This document shows positions 34,206 to 44,035 of a DNA stretch of 64,000 bases, piece after piece. Source of the DNA: Immersiella caudata. Taxonomy: Eukaryota; Ascomycota; Sordariomycetes; Sordariales; Lasiosphaeriaceae. The notes under the pieces were generated by a model. It saw only the letters and a list, made by a program, of their open reading frames with translations, was not told where the DNA came from and searched no databases. Positions within the stretch are counted from its first letter, which is position 1. Every line of letters starts with the position of its first letter. Location of the stretch: the NCBI GenBank assembly GCA_030512335.1, contig JAULSU010000002.1, positions 3,968,001 to 4,032,000 of the forward strand. Reading direction: 5' to 3'. A program made the translations under genes and the position numbers.

Positions 34206-34970
34206 TCACTCCAAGCTCCCCGCCAGCGCAACGCAGCTAAACCTCAAGTCCGCCCCCTCCCTCTCTAGGAACTTCAATGGCCCCAACGTCAACGCCTTCC
34301 CACTCAACACATCCTCGCCCTCCTGCAACTGTCCCCTTTCCAATGGCCCCTTCCTCCTCCCATCCAGCTCCCACAAACGCCCATCACTCCCCTTCACAAA
34401 ACAAACATAGTGTAACTCCACCTCATCCGTCGCATCCGGCGCCGCTGTATCTCCCCTCTCCGCAGCCGCCCTATGTGCCTTGGCTAGCGACTCCTCCTTT
34501 TCCAGCAACTTCGCCCTCTCCTCGGGCCCCAACTCAGTCGCCTCCTTGATGATCCTGTCTAAATTCGACCCTTCTTTTATAAATCCCTTGGCCGGACCGT
34601 TTGACACCGCATGTAGCAGTCCCATTAACCCGCACGCATTGCGGATGGTCTGGCGGAACCAAAGAACAGGCTCGTCCTTGCCGCGGCCGGAGTACAGTGG
34701 GAAGAGCGCGTCCTCTGCAAGGCGGTGTGATTCGTAGGCCGCGGAGACGGGGAATACGAGTAGGAGCGCCAGGGCAGGGCGCGGGATGAAGGCGAGGAGG
34801 TCCGGGTCGGTGAGGGAGTAGACGTCGTGGATTTGGAGGGCGGTGGAGAGGCCGAGGGTACGCAGGAGGGTGGTCATGAGCTCGGGGTTGGCTTCGAGGG
34901 GGATGAATGCGGGAGCAGAGCTGGAGGGGTCCGGGTTGCCGGCGTGGGTGTCGATGGTGGTAGATGCCAT
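34206..34970 (-). CDS. Ubiquitin C-terminal hydrolase, peptidase C12 family
   Basis: A single exon of 254 residues. I choose ATG at 34970 (context CACCATGG); the open frame upstream has no other ATG. UCH catalytic elements are in order: the oxyanion Gln and nucleophile Cys in WFRQTIRNACGLMGLLH, the His in VELHYVCFVK, and the Asp in LWELDGRRKGP. The N-terminus FIPLEANPELMTTLLRTLGL is typical of the UCH-L1/L3/Yuh1 group. Length fits these small UCHs rather than the larger UCH37/BAP1 group. The role is trimming small adducts from the ubiquitin C-terminus and processing ubiquitin or NEDD8 precursors in cytosol or nucleus. Confidence 0.93.
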   Translation of the reverse strand: MASTTIDTHAGNPDPSSSAPAFIPLEANPELMTTLLRTLGLSTALQIHDVYSLTDPDLLAFIPRPALALLLVFPVSAAYESHRLAEDALFPLYSGRGKDEPVLWFRQTIRNACGLMGLLHAVSNGPAKGFIKEGSNLDRIIKEATELGPEERAKLLEKEESLAKAHRAAAERGDTAAPDATDEVELHYVCFVKGSDGRLWELDGRRKGPLERGQLQEGEDVLSGKALTLGPLKFLEREGADLRFSCVALAGSLE

Positions 34971-35474
34971 GGTGAGTACCAAGAAGGTAGGTGAGGCGGT
35001 GATGCTCGAGAGCGCGGTGAAAGCAGGAATGGGTATGGCGTTCAGACGTGCCTGCGATTTTGGCTTGAGGCTTGAGGCTTGGGGGAAAGTGGAAATCGGT
35101 AGGTCTAAGCTAACTTTCTTGGAGTTTCCAGTGGATTAGCATGCTCTGGCGGATAGTTTTGAGGAGTTTGTAAGTGTGGCAAGCAATCAGCTCCAGGTGA
35201 CCATGACCTCACCAGCGCCCATCAATTTCAGGCCCCACTCCACAACCCCGCAACGCGGTAGGCAACCACTGGGGACGCGTCTCATCCACGGATGACTCCA
35301 TTAAACTGCGTACCGCAGACAAAGGGCCATTCCAATTCTCTTTATGCCAATCCTTTTCCTATGCTACAGGTATATATCGTCTACATGCAATGCTGGAATT
35401 CACACCAATAAAAGTACGGCCCCGCTGGGCATATAATACATGTGTGCTGTGTTTGCCGTCCTCAATGGTCTGGC
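34971..35474. other. Intergenic between the UCH gene and suv3
   Basis: Promoter of the UCH gene and 3' flank of suv3. No coding frame of interest. Confidence 0.5.
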
Positions 35475-37890
35475 TCAGATTTGTCTGGCCTCATCGTTCA
35501 GACCCTGATCTAGCTCATTCAAGTCAAGGAGCGGCTCCTCGTGCCCTTCCTCATTCCACACTCCTGGGCCTTCACCATGCTCGCCCTCACCATGCTTGCC
35601 TTCACCCCCTTCGGGCTCATCAGCGACCAGCGTGCTTTCCCTCTTACGATTTTGCTCGACCTTCAGTCTCAGGAACTTGCGGCGTAAGTGGGCGGACTCG
35701 GCTGTGAAGTCGAACTCGCCGAGGAGACCGGCAATCTTGGTCTCGACTAGACTCTTGATATGGAATGCTAGGTGCTGGCTTTGGAAGACACCTTCGAAGC
35801 GGTAGCTCAGCCACAGGTACAGAGTGATCTGCTTGTGCAGCGACTCAAGTCGTAGCAACAGCTCAGTCTTATTGAACTTCGAAGTCTTGGTGTCAAGCTC
35901 GAGGATGGTCAAATCGATCCCTTCGATATCACAGATGTGTCCTGATTGGTGGTGCGCGAGAGCCTCCGCAAGGCCCCTGAATGCCCTCATTACCCTCTCA
36001 TCGTTGACGACAGCTGGTGCAACCATGAGGATAAGCCTGTCGGGCAGCGTCAGGGGCACATCCTTGAGGAAATCCAAAATGACAATCTCATCGGTGTTGC
36101 TGCAGAGGTGAAATCGGTTGGAAAGCCGGCACATCTCGCGCAGCCGAAGGAGGATAAATGACTGGGGTGTCTGGGGCGGAAATTGCGCTGAAAAATTCTC
36201 GATCAAGAAGGGAGGCGGCTTAAGGCCAGCGGTCTTGATCGGGGTGATGTCCATCTGCATGTTCTCGGCGACCATCGGCAAATCCTCGTCATCCAGCGTC
36301 GTTACGAATCCTGGCATCGCCCACCCCTTGGCAGCTTGTTGTTGCCCTTTGGCTGCTGCGTTCGCCTGGCTGGCTGTCTTGAACCGGCCAGCTCGACCTC
36401 CAATCTGCTTCGTCTCAGGCACCGTGAGAGAGCGATGTTTCGTCCCGTCGAACTTGAACGATGTCTCAAAGATTACGCGCTTGATTTCGAGATTCAGACC
36501 CATGCCAATGGCGTCGCTGGCAACGAGAAAGTCGTAGTCGTTATCCTGGTCATTGAAGAGCGCTGCTTGCTGCGCTCGGGTCTCTGGCGGAAGGCCGCCA
36601 TAAACAATGGCGCACCGGCGGCCAGTTTTTTCTTCAATGCCCTTTTTGAGCTTGTGGAGGCCGAGTCGAGTGAACGAAACAATGCAATCTCCCTTTTGAA
36701 GATTGGAAAAGTCTCCCTTCAAACTATCATTCATGGTGTGCAAAGCGTTGAGCCGTTGGTAGTTGTGCACGATGACCTTGTCGCCCATCCTGCCAGCCAA
36801 GTCTTTAATCAACTCCACAGCGCGCTCTTCTCCGCAAAGATGCACTTCTTTGGCTTGAACACCCAGAAATGCTTGGGTCCAAGCCCATCCACGCTCGTCG
36901 TCGGCGATCATTTGAATTTCATCAATGACCGCGACATCAACCGCCTTGTTCAGCGGTGTCATCTCGACGGTGCAGCTTGCGAAATTGCTGTCTACACCTT
37001 TTGGATATCTCTGCTCCTCGCCGGTGATGAGAGAACATGGTATCCCTTTCGCCTCCATGCGTGTGTAAATCTCGTGCGCCAGCAGACGAAGAGGCCCCGC
37101 GTATAAGCCTGACTTCGCGTTCTCCAACGCTTTCAGAGCGTTGTACGTCTTGCCAGAGTTTGTGGGCCCGACGTGCACATGGATGGTCCGCTGCATCATG
37201 CGTGTCGCGGGGTACCACTCATAGGGGAATCGCAAGTCTGCCAGCTTCTCATGGAGCTCGGTGACGGCCTTGGGGAAGCGGTTGCGAATGAGGAAGCTTT
37301 CGAACGAGTACTTGAGCTCGGACGTCAGGCCGCGCGTATCCCCCTTGACGAAGGCATTGCGCAGGTTCCAGAATAACGGATTCTGTTCCCGGGATGTTAG
37401 ATGCCGGTCCGTCGCGAGACGGAACGCCGTGTCCACGGCCTTGAGGAAAAGCGCAACCTGGCGTTCGATATCCCTCTCATTCTGCAGGCCAAAGAATGTG
37501 TAGTCGGTGTTGGAAAGCCTTTGAATATGCCTGAAGCGCGCCCGAACTAGGGCAAGAAAGAACTGGTAATTTCGCTGGGCTGAGGCGTCTCGTTTCCCCG
37601 GATTCACTGCCGCACTCTCGACCGCCTTCTTCAAGTCTGGCACCTAACGCACAAATTAGACAGGATCGACGAGTTTCAGTCAGAGGAACAGAACATACAA
37701 CTCTGTGTCCCGATTGTTTAAATCTCATGGGGATCGGAGCTTGTGATTGCGGCCTCCTCCCTGGCATTGCTGGCGCATGCGATGGCCCCGAATGCGTCGA
37801 GGCCGAGGTTGACGCTGCTCGGTAGGAGTTGAGAGCGCGGCCACGGGCTGCGCGCTCCGAGCTCGAAGAAACCCGAAGCAGCGATTTCAT
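35475..37890 (-). CDS. Mitochondrial ATP-dependent RNA helicase Suv3
   Basis: Exon 1, 37890-37699, and exon 2, 37643-35475, are separated by a 55-nt GTATGT...TTAG intron in phase 0 and give 786 residues. I start at MKSLLRVSSSSERAARGRAL because this is an Arg/Ser-rich mitochondrial targeting sequence and the open frame upstream lacks an ATG. Helicase motifs are Walker A HVGPTNSGKT near residue 223, DEIQM (motif II), YGGLPPETR, ASDAIGMGLNLEI and QIGGRAGRF (motif VI). The C-terminal region contains the Suv3 signature FLKDVPLTLPDR. A Gly/Glu/His-rich low-complexity tail (GEGKHGEGEHGEG) follows. Suv3 unwinds RNA for the mitochondrial degradosome. The start lies 376 bases from the divergent R-SNARE gene. 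Confidence 0.95.
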
Positions 37891-38266
37891 TGCCGTGGTC
37901 ACGATGCGTATACCCACATGCTCGTTCCCACCAAGAAAGGGCGTGCTGCGCAAATCGGATGGCGTCGCGAAGTCACCAAATCAACTTTTTTTTTGCCAGT
38001 CAAACGGGATTTGACCCCTGTCAAATCAGCTTATCGGCCAAAATTGTGGGTCACTGTCTTGGCGCGACACCAATCCACGTGAGCACCTGTGGAACTCGGC
38101 CCCACCCTGCATCCTGCTTCGTCACCTTGCAGCTCGTCAAGCTGCGATCTCAGGCACCTCTTCCTCTCCCCCAACAATCTCCCACAACCAACCACGCGCT
38201 GCACACTCTCCATTCCCAGCCACTACCACCCTTATCACTAAACCAAAAGTAAAGCCCTGCCACAAA

Positions 38267-39054
38267 ATGGCCTCCTCGTCAACCCCAGCAACTCCGTTGC
38301 TCTAGTACGTCTCCCGCCCCCTATGCCCTACCCACCATCCAGGTACTAACCCTCCTCCCACTCGGGGGTTTCCAGTGCCTGTATAGCCCACAACAATACC
38401 ATTCTCACTGAACACACCACCTCTGCCTCCAGCCAAACGTCCTCCCTCGCATCACTCATCCTCCCCAAGATCTCCCACTCCACCCCCCAAAAACTCACCT
38501 ACACCCACGGCAGCTACCACATCCACTACATCTCCGAAGCCCCGTCAGAGCACTCAACCAACCCCTCCGCCGGCGGGTTGACCTTCCTTGTCATCGCCGA
38601 CTCCACCCTAGGCCGCCGCATCTCCTTCGGCTTCCTCGTCGAAGTGCGTAACCGCTTCCTCGCCAAGTACCCCGAAGCCACCACCGAGTTTGGCGATCTG
38701 CAAGACTACGGTGCGGCGGGTTTCAACACAGAGCTACGCACGTTGATGGTAGAGTATGGGACTACGGGGCACGGAAGGGACGATGCGATTACGAATGCGC
38801 AGAGGGAGATTGATGATGTGCGGGGGATCATGACGCGGAACATCGAGGGGTTGTTGGAAAGGGGAGAGAGGATTGATTTGTTGGTGGATAAGACGGATAG
38901 ATTGGGGGGCAGCGCGAGGGAGTTTCGGGTGAGGAGCAGGGGTCTTAAGAGGAGGATGTGGTGGAAGAATGTGAAGTTGATGGCGCTGTTGGGGTTGGTG
39001 ATGGTGCTGATTTTGGTGACGATTGTGATTTCGGTCAAGAATAGTATGAATTAG
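38267..39054 (+). CDS. R-SNARE of the VAMP7/synaptobrevin longin type
   Basis: Exons 38267-38304 and 38376-39054 are joined across a 71-nt GTACGT...CCAG intron in phase 2 and give 238 residues. MASSSTPATPLLYACIAHNN opens a longin domain with LTFLVIADSTLGRRISFGFL. The SNARE motif follows with the zero-layer Arg in NIEGLLERGERIDLLVDKTD, then WWKNVKLMALLGLVMVLILV as a C-terminal membrane anchor. The anchor excludes Ykt6, which is prenylated. The best fit is the vacuolar/endosomal VAMP7-like SNARE, functionally near yeast Nyv1. Role: fusion at vacuole or endosome membranes. Confidence 0.92.
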
Positions 39055-40076
39055 GGGGGTGGTTTCTGTTGTTTGGATGGCGTTTTTGGCTTGGCGGGCG
39101 TTGAGGTTCAATTACCTTAGAGAACGTTGTGGCTATGCAACGGCTGTATCAGTGCTACGGTTGTACGTGTTTGAAAGACACGGGGAAAAGGAAGACGATG
39201 GAGAGGGACAGATAAAACGACTCGGCAGTGGTTGGTTTCTTTTGTTCGAAGCTACATGTTTCTTCTCTCTGCATTATTACCGATACCCAGATTTTGGGTT
39301 CCTTTCAGAATCCTCCCTTTACCGCCTCTTCCTGTAACATCCTTCTTTATTTGAGTGAGATCAGGTTTACGCGCTCCGCTCGACCACTGACTTGGTTTGA
39401 CGACCATTTCCATCGTCCCAAGAGCCTGCTCCCGGCTAATCCTCTCAAGTCCGCCTAATACCAGTTTTCTCATAACCTTGGTATAGCTGTCCCATTTGCC
39501 CCTATTTTGCTTCGCGAGGCATCTTGGTAGGCATAGCCATGGACAATCGGGCTAGCCTGTGGAGCTAGCGGCGCGGCGAACGCAAGAGGCTGTCGCCGCA
39601 ATTTTTGCGTGAAGAAGACTGGGTGGCAGTGTGATACGCTCCAGGTGGGCTGGGATGTCACTTGTGTTGGTGGCGGCACGAGCAGCGGTGGTGGTTGGAG
39701 GGCCGCCATGAGCAGGGGTGAGGTTGAGGTGAGAGGAAGGTGAAAACGGCGAATGGAGAGCCGAGGTATGAAATCTGTGGTCGGAATCCAATGAATCTTA
39801 TAGACTGTTGGCGGAAATCTTCATTGGCAAGGTCGGCCGTTGTGGGCGCCGATACAATGTGGAATGAGTGAGCCGATACTCAAGCGAGGTTGATGGATGG
39901 TACGTAGGGAGTGGGTGTCGTCATTTGTCGGCTCCGACTTCACGTGAAGTACCGAGAGCGGCCCCACTCTCAGCACCTCGCTGGTCATACCCCTGCCAAG
40001 TCCACGTTGAGATCGAAACCACCGCCTCCCGTCGCATAAGATCTTCAAATGAAATAAAAAATCCATGGAAATCCCT
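39055..40076. other. Intergenic, convergent 3' ends
   Basis: The 3' flanks of the R-SNARE (plus) and dehydrogenase (minus) genes. Minus-strand frames at 39470-39791 start at non-ATG codons and are Pro/Ala/Thr-rich; not called. Confidence 0.45.
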
Positions 40077-41366
40077 TCAACTAGATGATGGGGTACCCTT
40101 TCCACTCTTCTTTGATTTCTTCCCACTCTTTCCCTTTTGCCCCTCCTTTTGCTCCTTGTTCTTGGCAAGAGTCTTGATGAGAGCCTCAATCTCAGCCGCC
40201 GTCGCTGCCTTCTCATCTTCTTCTTTCGCCTTTGCTTTCTCCTTCTCTTCCTTTTGCTTTTCCTTAGCTCTCCTCAGGGCTGCCTGTTTCTCGGCTGTCT
40301 CAATCAACTTGTCGCTTGCCTCCCAGAGCTTCTTGGCGACCTCTTCATCCCTCACGTCCTTTCTCGCTGGGTCGACTTCCATGCACTCCTTAATCAGCTT
40401 CCCTCCTGTTTCGCGGACAAGGCTACCCTCGAATACGGCCCACAGGATAGACTGAGCGCCCATGAACGGGCTCTTGAGGAACAGCCAGGCCACGAGCCAC
40501 AGCATCATGTAGATGAGAAGACCGAAGAGCGATCCGCGGGTGAGCCACCGCCTCATACCGGGTGTTCTTGTGTACCCAGGATCCACCATAAAAACGCGAG
40601 CATTCATGGGCAGCTGATCGGGCCTTTTGTAGCTGTCCAAATGCTTTTGGTAGGCCTGGCCGAACACCATCAGCGCCAGTTTGCTCCGGGCATAAGCAGC
40701 ACGCGCCGTCCAGTCTTTCTCGGTCAAGGGGACGTCCAGTGGTGGCGACGAGATGTAAGTTGAGCAGGTAGGCAGGATGATACGGACGTCGCGGTCAAAA
40801 GGTTGAGCACGAATTGCTGGACTCAATATTCCCAGTAGGTGAAAGTTTGCTAGGAAATTGACCATCCAAGTGGTCTCAATGCCTTCCGGGCCCTCGGTCC
40901 TCTTGCCGCCAGGCGGTGTCATGGTTGCAGCGCACAGTATGATCATGTCCAGACGACGGGGTGGTGAGTTATCGACCCATTTCGTTGCGAATTGGCGGAC
41001 GCTATGCAGATCGTTTAGGTCCATTTGCTCGGCATAAATGAGACGGTTCCCGGTCTGGGTCCGCAGGTCGTCGATGTAGTCAACCAGGAAGGGATCCGAG
41101 GGAGGTTGGCGCGTGAGCAGGATGACCTGGGCGCCGCGTTTGGCGAGTTGATAGGCCGTGATGGCGCCAATTCCGGATGTCCCGCCCGTCATCAACACTA
41201 CACGGCCGTGCATATCCCGTTCGGCAGTGCAGAGGGCGCCCTCCATGTAGCGTTTGGTGAAGGCGAGGGCGGCGATGGTGCTGCCGGCGCGGATGAAGTG
41301 CCGTGGGTCCGGCAGCTTTTCCGGCCATCCTTCCTGGAAGACGTGAAGAATGAAGGGAATCGGCAT
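40077..41366 (-). CDS. Short-chain dehydrogenase with membrane segment and charged tail
   Basis: A single exon of 429 residues with ATG at 41366. The Rossmann glycine motif TGGTSGIG, the substrate Asn-type motif CAAT and the catalytic AYARSK (YxxxK) identify a classical-like SDR. A hydrophobic helix follows the catalytic domain (FGLLIYMMLWLVAWLFL), then a Lys/Glu/Ala-rich coiled-coil tail of about 90 residues ending KKSGKGTPSSS. Resemblance is to retinol-dehydrogenase/Env9-like oxidoreductases of ER or lipid droplets, but the substrate is unknown. Its start is 491 bases from the divergent G-patch gene. Confidence 0.88.
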   Translation of the reverse strand: MPIPFILHVFQEGWPEKLPDPRHFIRAGSTIAALAFTKRYMEGALCTAERDMHGRVVLMTGGTSGIGAITAYQLAKRGAQVILLTRQPPSDPFLVDYIDDLRTQTGNRLIYAEQMDLNDLHSVRQFATKWVDNSPPRRLDMIILCAATMTPPGGKRTEGPEGIETTWMVNFLANFHLLGILSPAIRAQPFDRDVRIILPTCSTYISSPPLDVPLTEKDWTARAAYARSKLALMVFGQAYQKHLDSYKRPDQLPMNARVFMVDPGYTRTPGMRRWLTRGSLFGLLIYMMLWLVAWLFLKSPFMGAQSILWAVFEGSLVRETGGKLIKECMEVDPARKDVRDEEVAKKLWEASDKLIETAEKQAALRRAKEKQKEEKEKAKAKEEDEKAATAAEIEALIKTLAKNKEQKEGQKGKSGKKSKKSGKGTPSSS

Positions 41367-41857
41367 TGTGAGTTGGTGGGTGCGAGCACTATAATATCAT
41401 TCCGGGCCACGGTGTTGCGCTAAAGAGTATTGGAAGGACAATTCGATGTTGAACTTGGAGCCATCGTCGCTAGCTCCAGGCCGGTGAGCTGTTACGTAGC
41501 CCCTGTCAAAGCTTGAATTAAGTGGGGACGTCACAAATCTTGGATCAGCACGATTATCCACATAGTCTTGTCACCTAAGAGATTCAGATTCCAATCTCCT
41601 CGTGAAGTCGGCAAAAATTATAAATTCATTAGAGTCATCTTATAGAAGCCATTCTCCTTTATCATCTCACCAGGCCTAGTTGCGCTGAAGCTCCAACCTC
41701 CGCAGCAGCGTCCCTGGAGCGCCTAGCGGTTATCCTCACAGGGGCGGGACCTTCCAGCGTTACACCGCGATCCCGCCACTAACGAGAGCCGCCAACAGTC
41801 ACTTGCCTGCCTGGGACCAGCTGCCTCGAACTTACCTTCAACAACCACAACCAGAAT

Positions 41858-42580
41858 ATGGAGTCGTCATCTCGGCCTCCTGAGCCCGTCGAGGACGAAG
41901 AATGTGATTACGACGTCAAAACGCCATTAGAGCGCATCCGGCCCTTCGGAACTCTTCACCGCAAACAAATTGCTTTTGTCCCAGCATCTGGCAACCCTCG
42001 GCTCGGCTCCGCCGACACCACTACCACCACCAAATCACACCAGGATGTAGCAAACATCTACTTAAGCATGGTACTACCAGAGGATGTTAAACCTCCAGAC
42101 GCCAGCGTCGAAATGGAGCCTGCACCGCCTGTCGTCTGCGATGTCTGCAAACTCCCCATGACATGCCTCGCCCCCGAAGACACACCCAATTCCCAATCCC
42201 AGGATGGCACGCCAAGGACAGCTACACCCCACGAAAACTCCCTAGCTCACCAACTGTGCCTCCCTCATTCACATCCACCCTCTGCACTAGACAGGTCACG
42301 CATGGGCCTAAACTACTTGTCCACCCATGGCTGGAACCCCGATTCCAGGAAAGGTCTTGGCTTTGACCAGCAGGGTATTCAGTATCCTGTGAAGACCAAG
42401 GTCAAGGAGGACAGGTTGGGGATTGGGATGGAGGCCCCTAAGCATCAGCCCGTAAAGAAGAAGGAGACGGTGCTTGATGCTAAGAAAGTTAGGAAGATGG
42501 CTGAGGAGGAGAAACGCAAGGCTGCTAGGATACGGCAGCAGTTGTTTATGAGGGACGATTTGGAGAAGTATCTTGCATGA
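41858..42580 (+). CDS. G-patch domain protein
   Basis: A single exon of 240 residues, ATG at 41858. The G-patch is RMGLNYLSTHGWNPDSRKGL followed by GFDQQGIQYPVK and DRLGIG. Upstream is a possible zinc-binding pair (CDVCKLPMTC) with further C/H residues (HQLCLPHSH), resembling GPANK1-type proteins. The C-terminus is Lys/Glu/Arg-rich (KVRKMAEEEKRKAARIRQQL). G-patch proteins usually activate DEAH RNA helicases in splicing or ribosome biogenesis; the partner is not evident here. Confidence 0.88.
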   Translation: MESSSRPPEPVEDEECDYDVKTPLERIRPFGTLHRKQIAFVPASGNPRLGSADTTTTTKSHQDVANIYLSMVLPEDVKPPDASVEMEPAPPVVCDVCKLPMTCLAPEDTPNSQSQDGTPRTATPHENSLAHQLCLPHSHPPSALDRSRMGLNYLSTHGWNPDSRKGLGFDQQGIQYPVKTKVKEDRLGIGMEAPKHQPVKKKETVLDAKKVRKMAEEEKRKAARIRQQLFMRDDLEKYLA

Positions 42581-43141
42581 TTTTGGTGAAGGGAAGGGAT
42601 CTATAGAACGGGAGATAGTTTGGTTGACTGGAGAAGAGTGGGTGGTCCAATTATGAGACACCAGTGTGGTCTTCTTGGTCTTCTTCGCCCCGACAGTCAA
42701 CTATGCCTCAGAACACCCCTTGAAGGCGCCGACGGATGGATGGAAATGAATGGAAATGATGGCACAAACGCCAAAGGTACACTGCTCCCATTTCTTTCTC
42801 AGTTTTCAGCGGCCGAGGAATCAGGTACTGACTGGAGGAAACACAGGCCGAGCCATGCCGCGCTGAGGAACTTGGACGACATGCAGTTAGAGTATTGAAC
42901 GTTGGCTTGACTTCACAGACAGGCAGGTTCCCTCCTAGCACCACATTGATGTTTTTACTCCAGAGAATACGCCGTAGAGACCGTTCCTGGTTTTCCTTTG
43001 TACCAGCTCCTTGCCACCACCACCACCACCACCACCACCACTGCCACTGCCATCATCACCCGCCTGCCCCCTCCACACAACCATACCCAAAACATGGAAA
43101 GAAATTCTGCAAAAATATATACACGCCCAAGCCCTTCAGTA
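42581..43141. other. Intergenic between the G-patch gene and the tRNA group
   Basis: The 3' flank of the G-patch gene, with a CCA microsatellite at 43014-43041. No coding feature. Confidence 0.5.
43014..43041 (+). repeat. CCA trinucleotide repeat
   Basis: About nine CCA/CAC units in a row; not inside a supported gene. Confidence 0.9.
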
Positions 43142-43235
43142 CCCTCTCGCCGGGAATCGAACCCGGGTCTCGAGCGATGACATTCCCAACAAGGGGATTG
43201 ACAAGCTCACATACTGACCACTATACTACGGAAGA
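43142..43235 (-). tRNA. tRNA-Asp(GTC) with a 22-nt intron
   Basis: Read on the minus strand: acceptor TCTTCCG, D-arm GTAT...GTAT, anticodon stem TGAGC/GCTCG, loop T-T-GTC-A, intron at 43177-43198 between positions 37 and 38, the 4-base variable loop AGAC, T-arm CCGGG-TTCGATT-CCCGG, and acceptor 3' side CGAGAGG. Asp identity follows from anticodon GTC and the short variable loop seen in fungal tRNA-Asp. The acceptor stem has one C-A mismatch (position 5 with 68) and two G-U pairs, so it may be weakened. A T5 run on the minus strand about 25 bases downstream could end Pol III transcription. Confidence 0.85.
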
Positions 43236-43287
43236 TAATGCAGATGTCGCCATCTGCTGTAGTTCGGTTAGAACGTGCCGGCGGATC

Positions 43288-43368
43288 TCGGAAACGGGGA
43301 ATCGAATCCCGGGCAATTAAGGACTCAAGAATGGGAGTCAGCGACGTTAGCCACTACACCATATCCGA
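43288..43368 (-). pseudogene. Degenerate tRNA-Gly(CCC)-like sequence
   Basis: The 5' side TCGGATATGGTGTAGTGGCT carries a good A box. TTCGATT is flanked by CGGGA/CCCCG, a T-stem with one A-C mismatch, and acceptor halves TCGGATA/TTTCCGA pair except for one T-T mismatch. The anticodon loop CTCCCAT would read CCC. The expected 3' anticodon stem TCAGC is absent; the nearest fit TTAAT needs a 10-base insert and pairs in only four of five positions. No T run follows at the 3' end. Confidence 0.5.
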
Positions 43369-43582
43369 TGTGATTTGTTGGAAAACGAGTGTGGAAATTA
43401 GCGTGAAATACTCCGTAGGGTTGTGGATTGGGAGGGCAGAGATACGTAGCCAAGGGCAGATGGAGACTGTGGGATGGGAGGTTATAGATTCGGTAAAAAT
43501 AAAAATACAACAGCCATCCTCGCAACGATTTGAAGACAGGTCCAAAGAATAAAATAAAATCTCTTGTTTTTTGAGAAAATAC

Positions 43583-43594
43583 AAAAAAAGAAAA
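43583..43594 (-). terminator. Pol III terminator of tRNA-Arg
   Basis: On the minus strand TTTTC followed by seven Ts lies directly after the tRNA 3' end. Confidence 0.7.
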
Positions 43595-43595
43595 C

Positions 43596-43668
43596 CGACC
43601 ACGGTGCGACTCGAACGCACAATCTCCAGAGCCGAAATCTGGCGCCCTAGCCATTGGGCCACGCGGCC
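43596..43668 (-). tRNA. tRNA-Arg(TCG)
   Basis: A complete cloverleaf on the minus strand: GGCCGCG/CGTGGTC acceptor, GCCC/GGGC D-stem, CCAGA-TTTCGGC-TCTGG anticodon arm with TCG, GTGCG-TTCGAGT-CGCAC T-arm, no intron. T runs follow immediately downstream. Confidence 0.93.
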
Positions 43669-44035
43669 TGTAACCAATAAATCATGTGAGTTGGGAGCAG
43701 TATTGCGCCCTATGGTTGCTTGGCGACTCAGCGCTTCGGGTTTGGACGTGCGACGTCGATGGGTAAAGCTGCAGTCTCCTCGCGATGCGAAATGTGCGAG
43801 CCCAAGTGTTTTACGGACCGCCGTGGAATGATTATTTTTTAGTTATTGAAGGCCGTGACCTACCTATTCCGTTTCTTGTGTGGGACTTGGTGCTGCAGCC
43901 AAGGCAAGAGAAAAGGGGCACCATCACATTTCCATACCTATAAATCTATCATAAGTCACCATTTAACTTTCATGAGCATCATATTTCTCATCGCATAGCC
44001 CCCTTTCCTTTCGCTTCGTTTTATCAACCTCCCCT
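43669..44035. other. Short intergenic gap before slh1 3' end
   Basis: Upstream of tRNA-Arg and the 3' flank of slh1. Nothing else is supported. Confidence 0.5.

Noticed and set aside
36336..37106. 256-codon plus-strand frame opposite suv3
   Set aside because: Antisense shadow of conserved Suv3 helicase motifs; no protein-family features.
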